Shown here one piece after another: positions 16,082-24,698 of a DNA stretch of 64,000 bases. Origin of the DNA: Haloferax namakaokahaiae (lineage in GTDB: Archaea > Halobacteriota > Halobacteria > Halobacteriales > Haloferacaceae); NCBI RefSeq assembly GCF_042663225.1, contig NZ_JBHTAA010000005.1, positions 744,001-808,000 of the forward strand, given 5' to 3'. The translations under genes and the position numbers were made by a program. The notes under the pieces are model-generated. The model did not search any database. It saw only the letters and a list, made by a program, of their open reading frames with translations, and was not told where the DNA came from. Each line of letters starts with the position of its first letter. The first letter of the stretch is position 1.

Positions 16082-17131
16082 ATGAGTTGGTACGCAATCG
16101 ATGCCCTCGAAGACGCCCGTGATGCAACGGCGTCGCTCCTCCTCCCCGTAGACCTCAGTCGGTGGGCGCGCCTCGCCCTCATCGCCCTCTTCGTCGGTAG
16201 TGTCGGCAGCGGTGGCGGCGGGGCGAACGTGAGTAACTCCGGCGGAACGGCCCCGGTCAACGGCGGTGGAACGGTCGATGGCGTCCCAATCGACCAACTT
16301 CCCGCGTGGGCGACCCCTGAGAACTTCGTCATCGCTGCGATAGCACTCCTCGCACTCGGGTTCGTGCTCTTTCTCGTCTGGACGCTCATCGGTTCGGTGA
16401 TGGAGTTCGTCTTCGTCGATGGCGTCGTCTCGAAAGACGTGCACGTCCGAAAACCGTTCCGCGAGCGGTTTTGGCTCGGGATGCGCCTGTTCGCCTTCAG
16501 AGTCGGGATTATCCTCGCCGTCTTCTTACTCATCGGTCTCCCGGGAGCGGCGCTGGTTCTCGGTGGCGCGTCCCTCTCGCCGTCGATATTCCTCTTCGCA
16601 ATCCCGCTCGTCTTCCTAGCGATACTCCTGTTCTTCGTCGTCGCGCTGGCGCTCCAGTTGACGACGGATTTCGTCGTTCCGACGATGATAGCCGAAGACC
16701 GAAACGTCCTCTCCTCGTGGCGCAGAGTCGCACCGCTGTTCCGCGCCGAGGTCGGTGAGTTCGGCCTGTACGTGTTACTCCGGTTCGTCCTCGGAATCCT
16801 CGCAAGCATCGCTATCGGCATCGCAACCGCGTTGGTACTCCTCGTCGTCGCAATCCCCTTTGCTATCGTCGCGGGCGTCGTCGTCCTCGGTCTGGCGGCG
16901 GCGCAAGTCTCGGCGTTCTCCACGGTCGGACTCGTCCTGCTCGGTATCCTCGGCGTGCTGTTCGTGGCCGCCGCAATCGCAACCGCCGCGTTCGTCCAGA
17001 TGCCCGTCGTGACGTACTTCCGGTACTACTCGCTGTTCGTCCTCGGCCGCGCGGACGAGTCGCTGGACCTCGTGTCTGGCTTCAGATCGGAAGACGACTC
17101 GCCCTCGACCGAGGGCGCGGCACCCGCGTAA
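16082..17131 (+). CDS. Conserved haloarchaeal polytopic membrane protein
   Basis: 349 residues with about six or seven hydrophobic helices; begins WYAIDALEDARDATASLLLPVDLSRWARLALIALF-like, a hallmark opening of an uncharacterised haloarchaeal family (DUF7544-like from memory). A glycine-rich loop (residues 39-62) separates the first helix from the rest, and a motif RPF-like KPFRERFWLG and a DFVVPTMIAED loop lie in the middle, resembling glycerophosphoryl-diester-phosphodiesterase-associated membrane domains. Acidic tail (SEDDSPSTEG). Function unknown. Confidence 0.8.
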   Translation: MSWYAIDALEDARDATASLLLPVDLSRWARLALIALFVGSVGSGGGGANVSNSGGTAPVNGGGTVDGVPIDQLPAWATPENFVIAAIALLALGFVLFLVWTLIGSVMEFVFVDGVVSKDVHVRKPFRERFWLGMRLFAFRVGIILAVFLLIGLPGAALVLGGASLSPSIFLFAIPLVFLAILLFFVVALALQLTTDFVVPTMIAEDRNVLSSWRRVAPLFRAEVGEFGLYVLLRFVLGILASIAIGIATALVLLVVAIPFAIVAGVVVLGLAAAQVSAFSTVGLVLLGILGVLFVAAAIATAAFVQMPVVTYFRYYSLFVLGRADESLDLVSGFRSEDDSPSTEGAAPA

Positions 17132-17146
17132 TCCCCGCGCTATTTT

Positions 17147-18454
17147 TCAGGCAGTAGTCGGACTGACGACCTCACGGTCGAGTCTCGCCAGCAAGACGAG
17201 AATCGGAATCATCAGTAAGCCGCCCGCGACGAAGGGTGCCCAGAACGCGATACCGGTGTAGAGTCCGCCAGCGACCGCCGGACCGAAGGTTCGGGCGAGA
17301 CTGCCGGCGCTCTGCGTGAGACCGAACGCACCACCCTGTTCGTCGTCGGTCGCCGACCGCGAGACGAGCGTATTCAACGAGACGTTCGTGAGCGCGTTCC
17401 CAATAGACAGCGGCGTCATGATGACCAACAGTGCGAGCACGCCCGACGGGAGCACCGGCCCGAACGAGACGAGCGGCCCGAACGTCGGAATCGACGCGCC
17501 GAGAACGGGCGAGAACGGCACCGCCGCGAGCATGACCACCTGAATCGCAACGCCGGTGATGGCGAGTCGATACTCGCCGTAGCGGTCGGTCAACGGGCCG
17601 ATGAAGCCACCCTGGACGATGGCGATGACGATGCCGATGTAGGTGAGCAGAACCGCGTTCTCGGTCGCGCCGTAGCTGTACTGGTCGTTCGTCAGGAAGA
17701 TGAACTGGCTTTCGAGTGCCGAGAAGGCGAAGGAGACGAGGAAGAAGGAGACGATGAGCGCGCTCAGCCCGTGGGTTCGAAGCGCCGACGCGAGTTGTTC
17801 GAGACGCGACTCGCGCTCCTCGGAGACGTCCGTGCGTGCGTCCGGCGGCCGCGACTCGGGGAGGATGAAGTACGCGGCGACGAGGTTGAGGCCGGTGATG
17901 ACGGCGGCCGCGAAACTCGGCAACGAGAACTCCGAGACGGGCACGAACGCCGGGAGAATCGAACGCGTGGCGACCACGACGGGGTCGCTGGCGAAGAACC
18001 CGCCGAGTGCCGGGCCGAAGACGAAGCCGAGACCGAACGCCGCCCCGAGCAGGCCGAGACCCTTCGCGCGGTCCTCTGGCGGCGTGATGTCGGCGATGTA
18101 CGCCTGCGCGGTGGCGATGTTACCGCCCATCGACCCCGCGAGCATGCGCGCCGCGAAGAGCACCGCGAGCGACCCCGCGAGACCGAACATGGTCCACGCG
18201 ATGACGCTCCCGGTGAGCGACAGCAAGAGGACGGGGCGACGACCACGCGTATCCGAGAGTCGGCCCAACACCGGCGCGGCGAGGAACTGCATCGCCGAGT
18301 AGGAGGCGATGAGCAGACTGCCGACGAACTCCGTCGCGCCGAACGAGAGGGCGTACAACGGGATGACAGGAATGAGAATCCCGAACCCCAGCAAGTCAAC
18401 GAAGACGATGACGAAGACCACACCGAGCGCACGGCGTGGATTTTCAACAGACAT
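17147..18454 (-). CDS. Major facilitator superfamily exporter (TetA/multidrug-like)
   Basis: 435 residues, twelve predicted helices in two halves joined by a charged loop (SRPPDARTDVSEERESRLEQ). The loop 2-3 motif GRLSDTRGRRPVLL and motif C-like GPALGGFF in helix 5 place it with drug:H+ antiporters of the TetA/Bmr group. Substrate unknown. GATTAACC (18479-18486) gives a leaderless promoter; the region 18455-18550 is a divergent promoter shared with a small zinc-ribbon gene. Confidence 0.9.
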   Translation of the reverse strand: MSVENPRRALGVVFVIVFVDLLGFGILIPVIPLYALSFGATEFVGSLLIASYSAMQFLAAPVLGRLSDTRGRRPVLLLSLTGSVIAWTMFGLAGSLAVLFAARMLAGSMGGNIATAQAYIADITPPEDRAKGLGLLGAAFGLGFVFGPALGGFFASDPVVVATRSILPAFVPVSEFSLPSFAAAVITGLNLVAAYFILPESRPPDARTDVSEERESRLEQLASALRTHGLSALIVSFFLVSFAFSALESQFIFLTNDQYSYGATENAVLLTYIGIVIAIVQGGFIGPLTDRYGEYRLAITGVAIQVVMLAAVPFSPVLGASIPTFGPLVSFGPVLPSGVLALLVIMTPLSIGNALTNVSLNTLVSRSATDDEQGGAFGLTQSAGSLARTFGPAVAGGLYTGIAFWAPFVAGGLLMIPILVLLARLDREVVSPTTA

Positions 18455-18478
18455 TGGCAGTGTGCTTGGTCGGTATCT

Positions 18479-18525
18479 GGTTAATCACACCGGTCTCAGC
18501 ACGGGAGTAATCGGTCATTAATTAA
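18479..18525. promoter_or_regulatory. Divergent TATA elements of the MFS gene and the zinc-ribbon gene
   Basis: Minus-strand GATTAACC at 18479-18486 is 25-32 bases from the MFS start (18454). Plus-strand TTAATTAA at 18518-18525 is 26-33 bases before the ATG at 18551. Confidence 0.5.
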
Positions 18526-18550
18526 GATACTGACATTCGTAGGAGTGGAT

Positions 18551-18715
18551 ATGTCATTCGAGTGGGTGTCGTACTTTCACTGTCGCAACTGCGGACTCGC
18601 AAAGTCGTCAGTAGACATTCCGTACGACCGGTTGGGCTACGCGGTTTGCCCAGCGTGTGGGGTGACGACCGGACCCACGGTTCGAAAGGTCACGAGCGAG
18701 TTGCCGGCGTTCTGA
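18551..18715 (+). CDS. Small zinc-ribbon protein
   Basis: 54 residues. Two CxxC pairs, C11-x-x-C14 (HCRNCG) and C33-x-x-C36 (VCPACG), give a classic zinc ribbon; little else is present. The strong TTAATTAA element with exact leaderless spacing supports expression. Such tiny zinc fingers are common in haloarchaea and some affect motility or metabolism, but this one has no assigned role. Short of usual gene-calling cut-offs, so easily missed. Confidence 0.75.
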   Translation: MSFEWVSYFHCRNCGLAKSSVDIPYDRLGYAVCPACGVTTGPTVRKVTSELPAF

Positions 18716-18766
18716 GCACCTCGTGGAGATGGATAGCCACAAGGTGGTCGCAGGCGACGAGCGAGT

Positions 18767-18991
18767 ATGAGCTGGACCGAAGTCCGTCGAGACGAGCGCA
18801 TCGTCGAGTGGGAACGAAGCGACGGTCACGCGACGATTCGCGTCCGTCGCGGGCCGAAGGGGTGGCACGTCCGATTCGATAGACTCCACCAGTCGCCCGA
18901 CGGCCGCGGCTACGACACCGTGCAGTGTTCGGACGAGGAGTCCGCCGACGAGACGGTCGCCGAGTGGAAAGCGAAGTACGACGTAGAGTAG
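18767..18991 (+). CDS. Conserved small haloarchaeal protein
   Basis: 74 residues, soluble, mixed charge. Begins SWTEVRRDERIVEWERSDG; contains ATIRVRRGPKGWHVRFDRLHQSP, a strand-rich core with Trp and Arg, and ends EETVAEWKAKYDVE-like helix. I recognise the pattern only as an uncharacterised haloarchaeal family (DUF7543-like from memory). It lies 51 bases behind the zinc-ribbon gene on the same strand and could be co-transcribed. Confidence 0.75.
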   Translation: MSWTEVRRDERIVEWERSDGHATIRVRRGPKGWHVRFDRLHQSPDGRGYDTVQCSDEESADETVAEWKAKYDVE

Positions 18992-19010
18992 TCCGAGACA
19001 CCTCGCTCGA

Positions 19011-19802
19011 TTAGTAGTGGCCGAGGACGCCTTTCTTCCGAGCGCGCGTCGTGAGCGCGTCGAACACGAGATACCCGACGAGCGTGTAGCCGATGCCGAC
19101 GGCGACGAGCACGGCGAGGTCCGAGAGTGGGAACTCCCAGAGCCGAACGCCGCCGGTCATCGCTCGCTGAAGCATGTAGCTTCCCTGTGCGAGCGGGAGC
19201 AGTTTGAGGAGCGGCAGTTGCTCGACGGGGGCGGCCGCGAGTCCGACGAACCCGAACTGGAGCAACCCGAAGATGCTGTTGACGCGTTTATAGAGGAGGG
19301 CTAACCCGGCCATCGCAAAGCCGACGCCGACGACGGAGGCGAGCGCGAACGCGCCGAGTGGGACCACCGTGAGTACGTCCACCGAAATCGAACTCCCCGT
19401 GGTCACGAGCATCAACGCGAGAATCGCCCCACCCCACAGCAGGCTGAAGGCGACGTTTACGATGGTCTTCGCGGCCATCACGCGCCCGAATCCCAGCGGG
19501 GCCATGTAGAGTTGTTCGAGCGTTCCCCACTGCGCCTCGCGCATCACCGCGCCCGCGAGGTCCTGATACGCCGAAAAGGCCATCGTGACGAGGAAGTAGC
19601 CGACGATGAGCGAGTCCAGCGAGTCGTCGAATCCCGGGCCGGCGACGGTTCGGCCACCGAAGAAGATGAAGACGAAGAACGCGTAGATGCCGAGGAGCGC
19701 GCCGACCGTGTTGATGGGGTAGCGCTTGAGGAGGATGTACTGCTTTCGCGCCACGGCACTCACGAGGGCGACGAACGCGCGGGAATCGGCGGCGACGCTC
19801 AC
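19011..19802 (-). CDS. ABC-2 type transporter permease
   Basis: 263 residues from GTG 19802, which overlaps the ATPase stop as GTGA; the longer reading frame upstream is a shadow of the ATPase gene. About six helices, with the ABC-2 pattern YFLVTMAFSAYQDLAGAVMREAQWGTLEQLYMAPLG, in which the E-x-G-T-L-E-x-L-x-x-x-P coupling-helix motif contacts the ATPase. The pair should export an unknown compound. It is the last gene of the CBS-ParB/ATPase/permease operon. Confidence 0.9.
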   Translation of the reverse strand: MSVAADSRAFVALVSAVARKQYILLKRYPINTVGALLGIYAFFVFIFFGGRTVAGPGFDDSLDSLIVGYFLVTMAFSAYQDLAGAVMREAQWGTLEQLYMAPLGFGRVMAAKTIVNVAFSLLWGGAILALMLVTTGSSISVDVLTVVPLGAFALASVVGVGFAMAGLALLYKRVNSIFGLLQFGFVGLAAAPVEQLPLLKLLPLAQGSYMLQRAMTGGVRLWEFPLSDLAVLVAVGIGYTLVGYLVFDALTTRARKKGVLGHY

Positions 19803-20776
19803 GGCGACACCTCCAGCGATTGCTCGTCCCCTCTCTCGCTCGTCAACTGCAGGAACGCCTCGGTCAGGTCGGGTTCGACGGTGTTCACCGAGACGAGTCG
19901 GCCGCCGTCTGCGATGCACAACTCGGCGAGTGCTGGCAGGTCGTTGCCGTCGTCCAGTGCGACCATCATCCGCACGCGCTCGCCGTCTCGCTCCCACGAC
20001 TCGACGGCGTACTGCGAGCGAATCGCCGACTCGGTGGACTCTCCGAGCGGGCCATCGACGACGAGTCGAACCGCGCTGGTTCGAAAGAGGTCTACCAGCT
20101 CCCGCACCGCACCGTCGGCGACGATGCGGCCGTGATTGACGACGATAACGCGGTCACACAAATCCTCGATGACGCTCATGTCGTGGCTGGTGAGGACGAC
20201 GGTGAGTCCTCGTTCGTCCGCGAGTCGCCGGAGTTCGCGCCGCAAGTCGAGCGAACTCTCAACGTCGAGCCCGAGCGTCGGTTCGTCGAGGAAGGCCACG
20301 TCGATGTCGCGGGCCAACGCGCAGGCGAGGGCGACTTTCTGTTTCATCCCTCGGGAGAGTTCGTTGACCACGTCGTCGGCCCGGTCGAGCAACCCGAGTT
20401 GGGAGAGCAAGTCGTCGTGTCGCGCCCTGACCGCGGGGTCGCGCGGCGAGTCACCCGCGAGTCCGGCGAAGAACGCGAGGTTCTCGCGGACGGTGAGTCG
20501 CCAGTAGACGTTCCGTGCGCCCTCTAAGGTGGCCCCGACGCGACGATACGCGTGCGCCGGCCGGTCGTGTACGTCGATGCCGCAGACGCGAACCTCGCCA
20601 GCAGTGGGAACGAGCAGTCCGAGCATCGCTTTGAGCATCGTCGTCTTCCCCGCGCCGTTCGGGCCGAGGACGCCGAGTATCGTGCCCGGCGCGACCGAAA
20701 ACGAGATGTCGTCCACTGCGACCACGTCGCCGTAGCGTTTGGACAGGGTGCGGACCTCGATGACCGGGTCGGTCAT
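19799..20776 (-). CDS. ABC transporter ATP-binding protein (ABC-2 exporter type)
   Basis: 325 residues. Walker A GPNGAGKTT at 38-46, signature degenerate as LSRGM at 140-144 (LSRGMKQK, usual in CcmA/DrrA-like exporters), Walker B AFLDEPTLGLD at 161-171, switch His in LTSHDMSV. A C-terminal domain of about 95 residues follows. Starts at ATG 20776, overlapping the CBS-ParB stop (ATGA), and is itself overlapped by the permease; strict translational coupling of all three. Confidence 0.92.
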   Translation of the reverse strand: MTDPVIEVRTLSKRYGDVVAVDDISFSVAPGTILGVLGPNGAGKTTMLKAMLGLLVPTAGEVRVCGIDVHDRPAHAYRRVGATLEGARNVYWRLTVRENLAFFAGLAGDSPRDPAVRARHDDLLSQLGLLDRADDVVNELSRGMKQKVALACALARDIDVAFLDEPTLGLDVESSLDLRRELRRLADERGLTVVLTSHDMSVIEDLCDRVIVVNHGRIVADGAVRELVDLFRTSAVRLVVDGPLGESTESAIRSQYAVESWERDGERVRMMVALDDGNDLPALAELCIADGGRLVSVNTVEPDLTEAFLQLTSERGDEQSLEVSP

Positions 20777-21555
20777 TGCAGTCGTTGGGTGCGCTCGACG
20801 AGTGGGTGCCGAGCGTAGTCTACGATGTCGATGTCCGCGAGCGACGACAGGCCCTCTTTCTCGGCGGTTCGTTGCATGCCGAGTTCGATGGGGTCGTCGA
20901 TGACGATGATGTAGGCGTCCATGGTCTCGATGCCGACTCTGTCGGCGGCGCAGACGCGGTGGTGGCCGTCGGCCAGCAGAATCGCGCCGTTGTTGTCGAT
21001 GACGACCAACGGTTCGGCCAGTCCGCGTTCGAGTTCGTACTTCCGCCCTTCGAGTTCGTCGGCGTAGACGCGCGCCTGTGTCGGAATCAGGTCAGAGAGC
21101 GACACGGTGCCGCGTTCTTGGTGGACCGTGATGCCGTGAATCTGTTCGAGCGTCCGCATGAGTTTCCCGACTTTCTCGGGGGTCGCACGCTCGATTTGAC
21201 TCCGAATGAAGTCCGTATTCGAGATGATACCGACGAGGTTCCCCGCGTCGTCCACGACGGGGAGTTTCTGAATGCCCGACCGGAGGATGACGCGGGCGGC
21301 GTCGTTGACGTCCATCTCGGGGTGAGCGACGATGAGGTCCGTCGCCATCACCTCCTTTATCGGGACGGTTTCGTCTTCGAGGAGGATGTCGCGGGCGGTG
21401 ACGAACCCCTCGACGCGCCGGCCATCACAGACCGGAAATCCGTTGTGGCCGTCGCTCTCGACGATGCGACGGGCGACGTCAGCGACCGTGTCACTCGGTG
21501 AAACTGTCTGCACCTCGCGCGTCATGTACTCCTTGACGGTCGCTTTCGTACTCAT
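20773..21555 (-). CDS. CBS-pair protein with ParB/Srx-fold (SerK/SbnI-like) domain
   Basis: 260 residues. Two CBS motifs (about 7-60 and 66-120: TVADVARRIVESDGHNGFPVCD, DAARVILRSGIQKLPVVDD) form an adenosine-nucleotide-sensing Bateman module. The C-terminal half (about 150-225) is a ParB/Srx-fold domain with the nucleotide motif ADGHHR at 195-200. There is no ParB HTH or dimer domain, and no parA nearby, so plasmid partitioning is unlikely. The ParB/Srx fold also contains the archaeal ADP-dependent free serine kinase SerK and staphylococcal SbnI, which makes a CBS-controlled small-molecule kinase a reasonable alternative. First gene of an operon with an ABC-2 exporter; TATA at 21581-21590. 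Confidence 0.85.
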   Translation of the reverse strand: MSTKATVKEYMTREVQTVSPSDTVADVARRIVESDGHNGFPVCDGRRVEGFVTARDILLEDETVPIKEVMATDLIVAHPEMDVNDAARVILRSGIQKLPVVDDAGNLVGIISNTDFIRSQIERATPEKVGKLMRTLEQIHGITVHQERGTVSLSDLIPTQARVYADELEGRKYELERGLAEPLVVIDNNGAILLADGHHRVCAADRVGIETMDAYIIVIDDPIELGMQRTAEKEGLSSLADIDIVDYARHPLVERTQRLQ

Positions 21556-21580
21556 CCCTCCGAGGTAGGGTGACAGACGG

Positions 21581-21590
21581 GAAAAATATG
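21581..21590 (-). promoter_or_regulatory. TATA-like element of the CBS-ParB/ABC operon
   Basis: Minus-strand CATATTTTTC, 26-35 bases before the ATG at 21555. It shows that this operon is initiated separately from the co-oriented DHH gene ending at 21600. Confidence 0.5.
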
Positions 21591-21599
21591 TGGGCCTCG

Positions 21600-23057
21600 T
21601 TACTCGTCGAGCGGCGATTCGAAGGTCACGTCGGTGTCCAAATCGAGGGCTGCAGGCGCGTGTTCGAGCGTCTCGAAGATGCGCCCGGCGACGATACCCG
21701 TGACGATGGTCGCCAACGACTCCCTCGAATCGTCGCCTACGTCGTCGAGGATGCCGAGCGGAATCTGTGCGCCCGCCATGTCGGCGTGGCCACCGGCGCT
21801 CCCAATCGGCGCGAGGGCGTCACGGAGCACCTCTCCGAGGTCAACGTTCGCGCCGCGGGACCGTCCCGAGACGTACACCGTTCCGCCCATCAGGCCGTAG
21901 ACGATGGAGATATCGATACCCTCCATGTCGATGAGGTGGTCCGCCGCCTGGGCCAAGGCGTCGCGGTCGCGGATGTCGCCGACGTTCGTGATGAGAACGT
22001 TGCCGCGCACGTCGCGGTTTGCGATACTCCGAGCGAGCGTCTCCATCGTCTCCGGCGTCATGCTCGGACTCTCGACTCGCTGGAGAACGTCGGTATCGAC
22101 CTGCGGGAACAGAAAGCCCGCCGCCTCGAAGTCGGCGGTCGAAACCTCGCGGGTGAAGTCCTTCGTATCGACGCGAATCCCGAACAACAGCGCCGTCGCA
22201 ACGCGACTGTCCGGTACGATTTCGAGGCGTTCGAGGTACTCCGTGAGGAGGGTGCTCGTCGCGCCGACGTCCTGTCTGAGGTCCACGTAACTCGCCTCGA
22301 CCGGCGCTCGCGGCGGGTGGTGGTCGATGACGATGTCGATTTTCGTGTCCTCGGGCATGCGGTCGTTCACGCCGGGTCGAGAGTGGTCTACGAGGGCGAT
22401 ACCGCCGTACTCGCCTTCTCGCGGCGGTTCAGAGAGGACCGTCAAGTCCAGATTCAGGAGGTTGACCATCGCGCGGTTCTCCTGATGTGAGATGTCGCCG
22501 AAGTAACAGGGGTCGCTCTCGACGTTCGCGCGGTCGGCAATCGCCTGTAATGCGATTGCGGAGGCGATTGCGTCGGGGTCGGGGTTGTCGTGCATCAAAA
22601 TTGCGAGTCGTCCATCGAGGTTGCGAAGGACGCGCATGAGGCGACGAACCCGACTCGTGTGGGAGTTTCCGGCCATCCCGGAGATGCGGTCGGTCAGTTC
22701 GCTCCACGGGTCGATGACGGTGTCCGCGACGCGCTCTATCTCCGCTGCGGCCTCCGGGGACGCATCGATTGGGAGATAGACGAGCAGATACGCGTCGGGG
22801 AAGTGTTCGCGCGCGAGGCGTGCAGCGGTCCGATTCGTTCGCGGACGGCGACCGGCGACGATGACGATATCGGCGTCTCTCGGATAGGTCGTCGGGTCCG
22901 TCGGGTCGCCTTCGGTCGCCGCGATACCGTCGGCACGAAAGTCCTCGGCGAGTCCTCGTCGGTTGGTGATGACTCTGAGTTCACCCGGACGGTCTACGAG
23001 ACCATCGACGAGGTCACTTCCGACGGGGCCGCACCCGAGAACCAGGCGACGTACCAT
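21600..23057 (-). CDS. Rossmann (TrkA-N-like) plus DHH-DHHA1 phosphoesterase
   Basis: 485 residues. An N-terminal Rossmann fold (GCGPVGSDL at about 9-17, resembling RCK/TrkA-N domains) covers roughly residues 1-125. The DHH catalytic domain follows with HDNPDPDAIASA, VDHSRP and the eponymous IDHHPP, all metal ligands present. The DHHA1 substrate domain ends with SAGGHADMAG. Relatives include NrnA nanoRNases and c-di-AMP or pApA phosphodiesterases, and c-di-AMP is known in haloarchaea, so cyclic-dinucleotide turnover is a good candidate role; not demonstrated here. Confidence 0.88.
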   Translation of the reverse strand: MVRRLVLGCGPVGSDLVDGLVDRPGELRVITNRRGLAEDFRADGIAATEGDPTDPTTYPRDADIVIVAGRRPRTNRTAARLAREHFPDAYLLVYLPIDASPEAAAEIERVADTVIDPWSELTDRISGMAGNSHTSRVRRLMRVLRNLDGRLAILMHDNPDPDAIASAIALQAIADRANVESDPCYFGDISHQENRAMVNLLNLDLTVLSEPPREGEYGGIALVDHSRPGVNDRMPEDTKIDIVIDHHPPRAPVEASYVDLRQDVGATSTLLTEYLERLEIVPDSRVATALLFGIRVDTKDFTREVSTADFEAAGFLFPQVDTDVLQRVESPSMTPETMETLARSIANRDVRGNVLITNVGDIRDRDALAQAADHLIDMEGIDISIVYGLMGGTVYVSGRSRGANVDLGEVLRDALAPIGSAGGHADMAGAQIPLGILDDVGDDSRESLATIVTGIVAGRIFETLEHAPAALDLDTDVTFESPLDE

Positions 23058-23177
23058 ACTTTGAGGTTAGTCTGGGGTGGGAAAACCCTACCGTCATTTC
23101 TGCACGAGACGGTGCTTCCGCTCGTCGAGTGGGTCAAAAGATGAAGCGTTGTCAGAGACGGAAATCGCGCGCCGCAG

Positions 23178-24698
23178 TTAGAAGAGCGCGGCGGCGACGG
23201 TCTGTGCCGTCTCGATGACGGGCTGGAAGCCCGGCAGCAACAGGACCGTACCGACTGCGGCGAAGACCACAGCGACGTACAGGCCCGTCGGCTGACTGCT
23301 GATTTCGATCGGTTGGGACGGCTCTTCGATCCACATCGCCTTGACGACGCGACTGTAGTAGAACAGCGACAGTGCGCTGTTGACCGCGCCGACGGCGGCG
23401 AGCCACCAGAAGCCGGACTCGATAGCCGAGTAGAACAGGGCGTACTTCGAGACGAAGCCACCGAACGGCGGAAGCCCTGCGAGCGAGAACATGAACACCG
23501 TCATCGCGGTTGCGGCGATGGGTGCCTTCGCCGCGATGCCGTTGTAGTCCTCGAAGGTCTTTCCGAGACCCCACTTTTCGACCATGGCGATGAACAGGAA
23601 CGCGCCCGTGTTCATGAAGCCGTAGACGAGCAGGTGGGCCATCGACGCGCCGAGGACGTTGCCGTTGGCGGCACCGCCATCGACGGTGATGGCTGCGAGA
23701 CCGATGAGGGCGTAGCCGGCGTGTCCAATCGAGGAGTACGCGAGCATGCGCTTGACGTTCTCCTGGGTCGCTGCGGCGAAGTTACCGAGCGTCATCGTGA
23801 CGACGGCGAGTACCGCGAAGAGGAGCGACCAATCGACGCTGCCGCCACCGAGGGCGGTGACGGTGTCGAGCGGGAACGCGACGGTAAAGACGCGGAACGC
23901 GACGGCGAACCCGGCGGCCTTCGAGGCCGACGAGAGGAACGCGCTCACCGGGGCGGGCGCGCCTTCGTAGGCCTCCGGCGCCCAGAAGTGGAACGGCACA
24001 GAGGCGGTCTTGTAGGCGAAGCCGCCGGCGATCATCAGCACGCCGAGTCCGAGGACGCCGACGAGTTGGTCGGCGTTGGCGAGGTTGGCCGCGACTTCGG
24101 GCAGCACGAGCGAGCCGGTGACGGCGAACACGAGGCTGATACCGAAAGCGAAGACGGCCGACGAGAGCGCGCCGATGAGGAAGTACTTCAGACCCGCCTC
24201 GACGCTGCCGCGGTTCTTCTTCAGGTACGCGACGAGCGCGTACGACGGCAGCGAGGCGAGTTCGAGGCTGACGAAAACCGTCGCCAGCGAGTTCGACATC
24301 GCCATGAGCGTCATCCCCGTGGCGGCGAACAGGACGAGCGAGTAGAACTCGCCTTGGTGGCGGTGGTCTGCGAGGTAGTCGTAGGATGCGACGGTAACCA
24401 TCGCAGTGACGCTGGTGAAGATGAGCGCGAAGAACAGGCTCACCCCATCGACGACGATTGCGTCTCCGTAGAGGGAGATTGCGCCGCCGGTCGATTCCAT
24501 GCCGGTTCCAGAGATGAGGAACCACGCAGCGATACCACCTGCGGACAGCGACCCGAGCGTCGCCAGTCCGGCGAGAACGCCGTTGTTCGACGTGTCGGGG
24601 TCGATGGTATCGACCAACAGCAACAGCAGCCCCGTCAGTGCGAGGACGATAGCTGGTGCCGTCGCCATCCATTCAGGCAGGGTTTGCAGTGGCGTCAT
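23178..24698 (-). CDS. nuoN: NADH-quinone oxidoreductase-like complex I subunit N
   Basis: 506 residues, about fourteen helices; antiporter-like proton-pumping subunit. Characteristic stretches: FSLAGLPPFGGFVSKYALF, LAYSSIGHAGYALIGL, FHFWAPEAYEGAPAPVSAFL with the conserved Lys/Glu proton path (GFAYKTASVPFHFWAPE). Last gene of the nuo operon; its start is directly adjacent to the nuoM stop with no gap. Confidence 0.94.
   Translation of the reverse strand: MTPLQTLPEWMATAPAIVLALTGLLLLLVDTIDPDTSNNGVLAGLATLGSLSAGGIAAWFLISGTGMESTGGAISLYGDAIVVDGVSLFFALIFTSVTAMVTVASYDYLADHRHQGEFYSLVLFAATGMTLMAMSNSLATVFVSLELASLPSYALVAYLKKNRGSVEAGLKYFLIGALSSAVFAFGISLVFAVTGSLVLPEVAANLANADQLVGVLGLGVLMIAGGFAYKTASVPFHFWAPEAYEGAPAPVSAFLSSASKAAGFAVAFRVFTVAFPLDTVTALGGGSVDWSLLFAVLAVVTMTLGNFAAATQENVKRMLAYSSIGHAGYALIGLAAITVDGGAANGNVLGASMAHLLVYGFMNTGAFLFIAMVEKWGLGKTFEDYNGIAAKAPIAATAMTVFMFSLAGLPPFGGFVSKYALFYSAIESGFWWLAAVGAVNSALSLFYYSRVVKAMWIEEPSQPIEISSQPTGLYVAVVFAAVGTVLLLPGFQPVIETAQTVAAALF

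Noticed and set aside
20773..21555. ParB-like domain as evidence for a plasmid or replicon partition locus
   Set aside because: No HTH or dimerisation domain, no parA, no origin-like repeats, and operon context is an ABC exporter.
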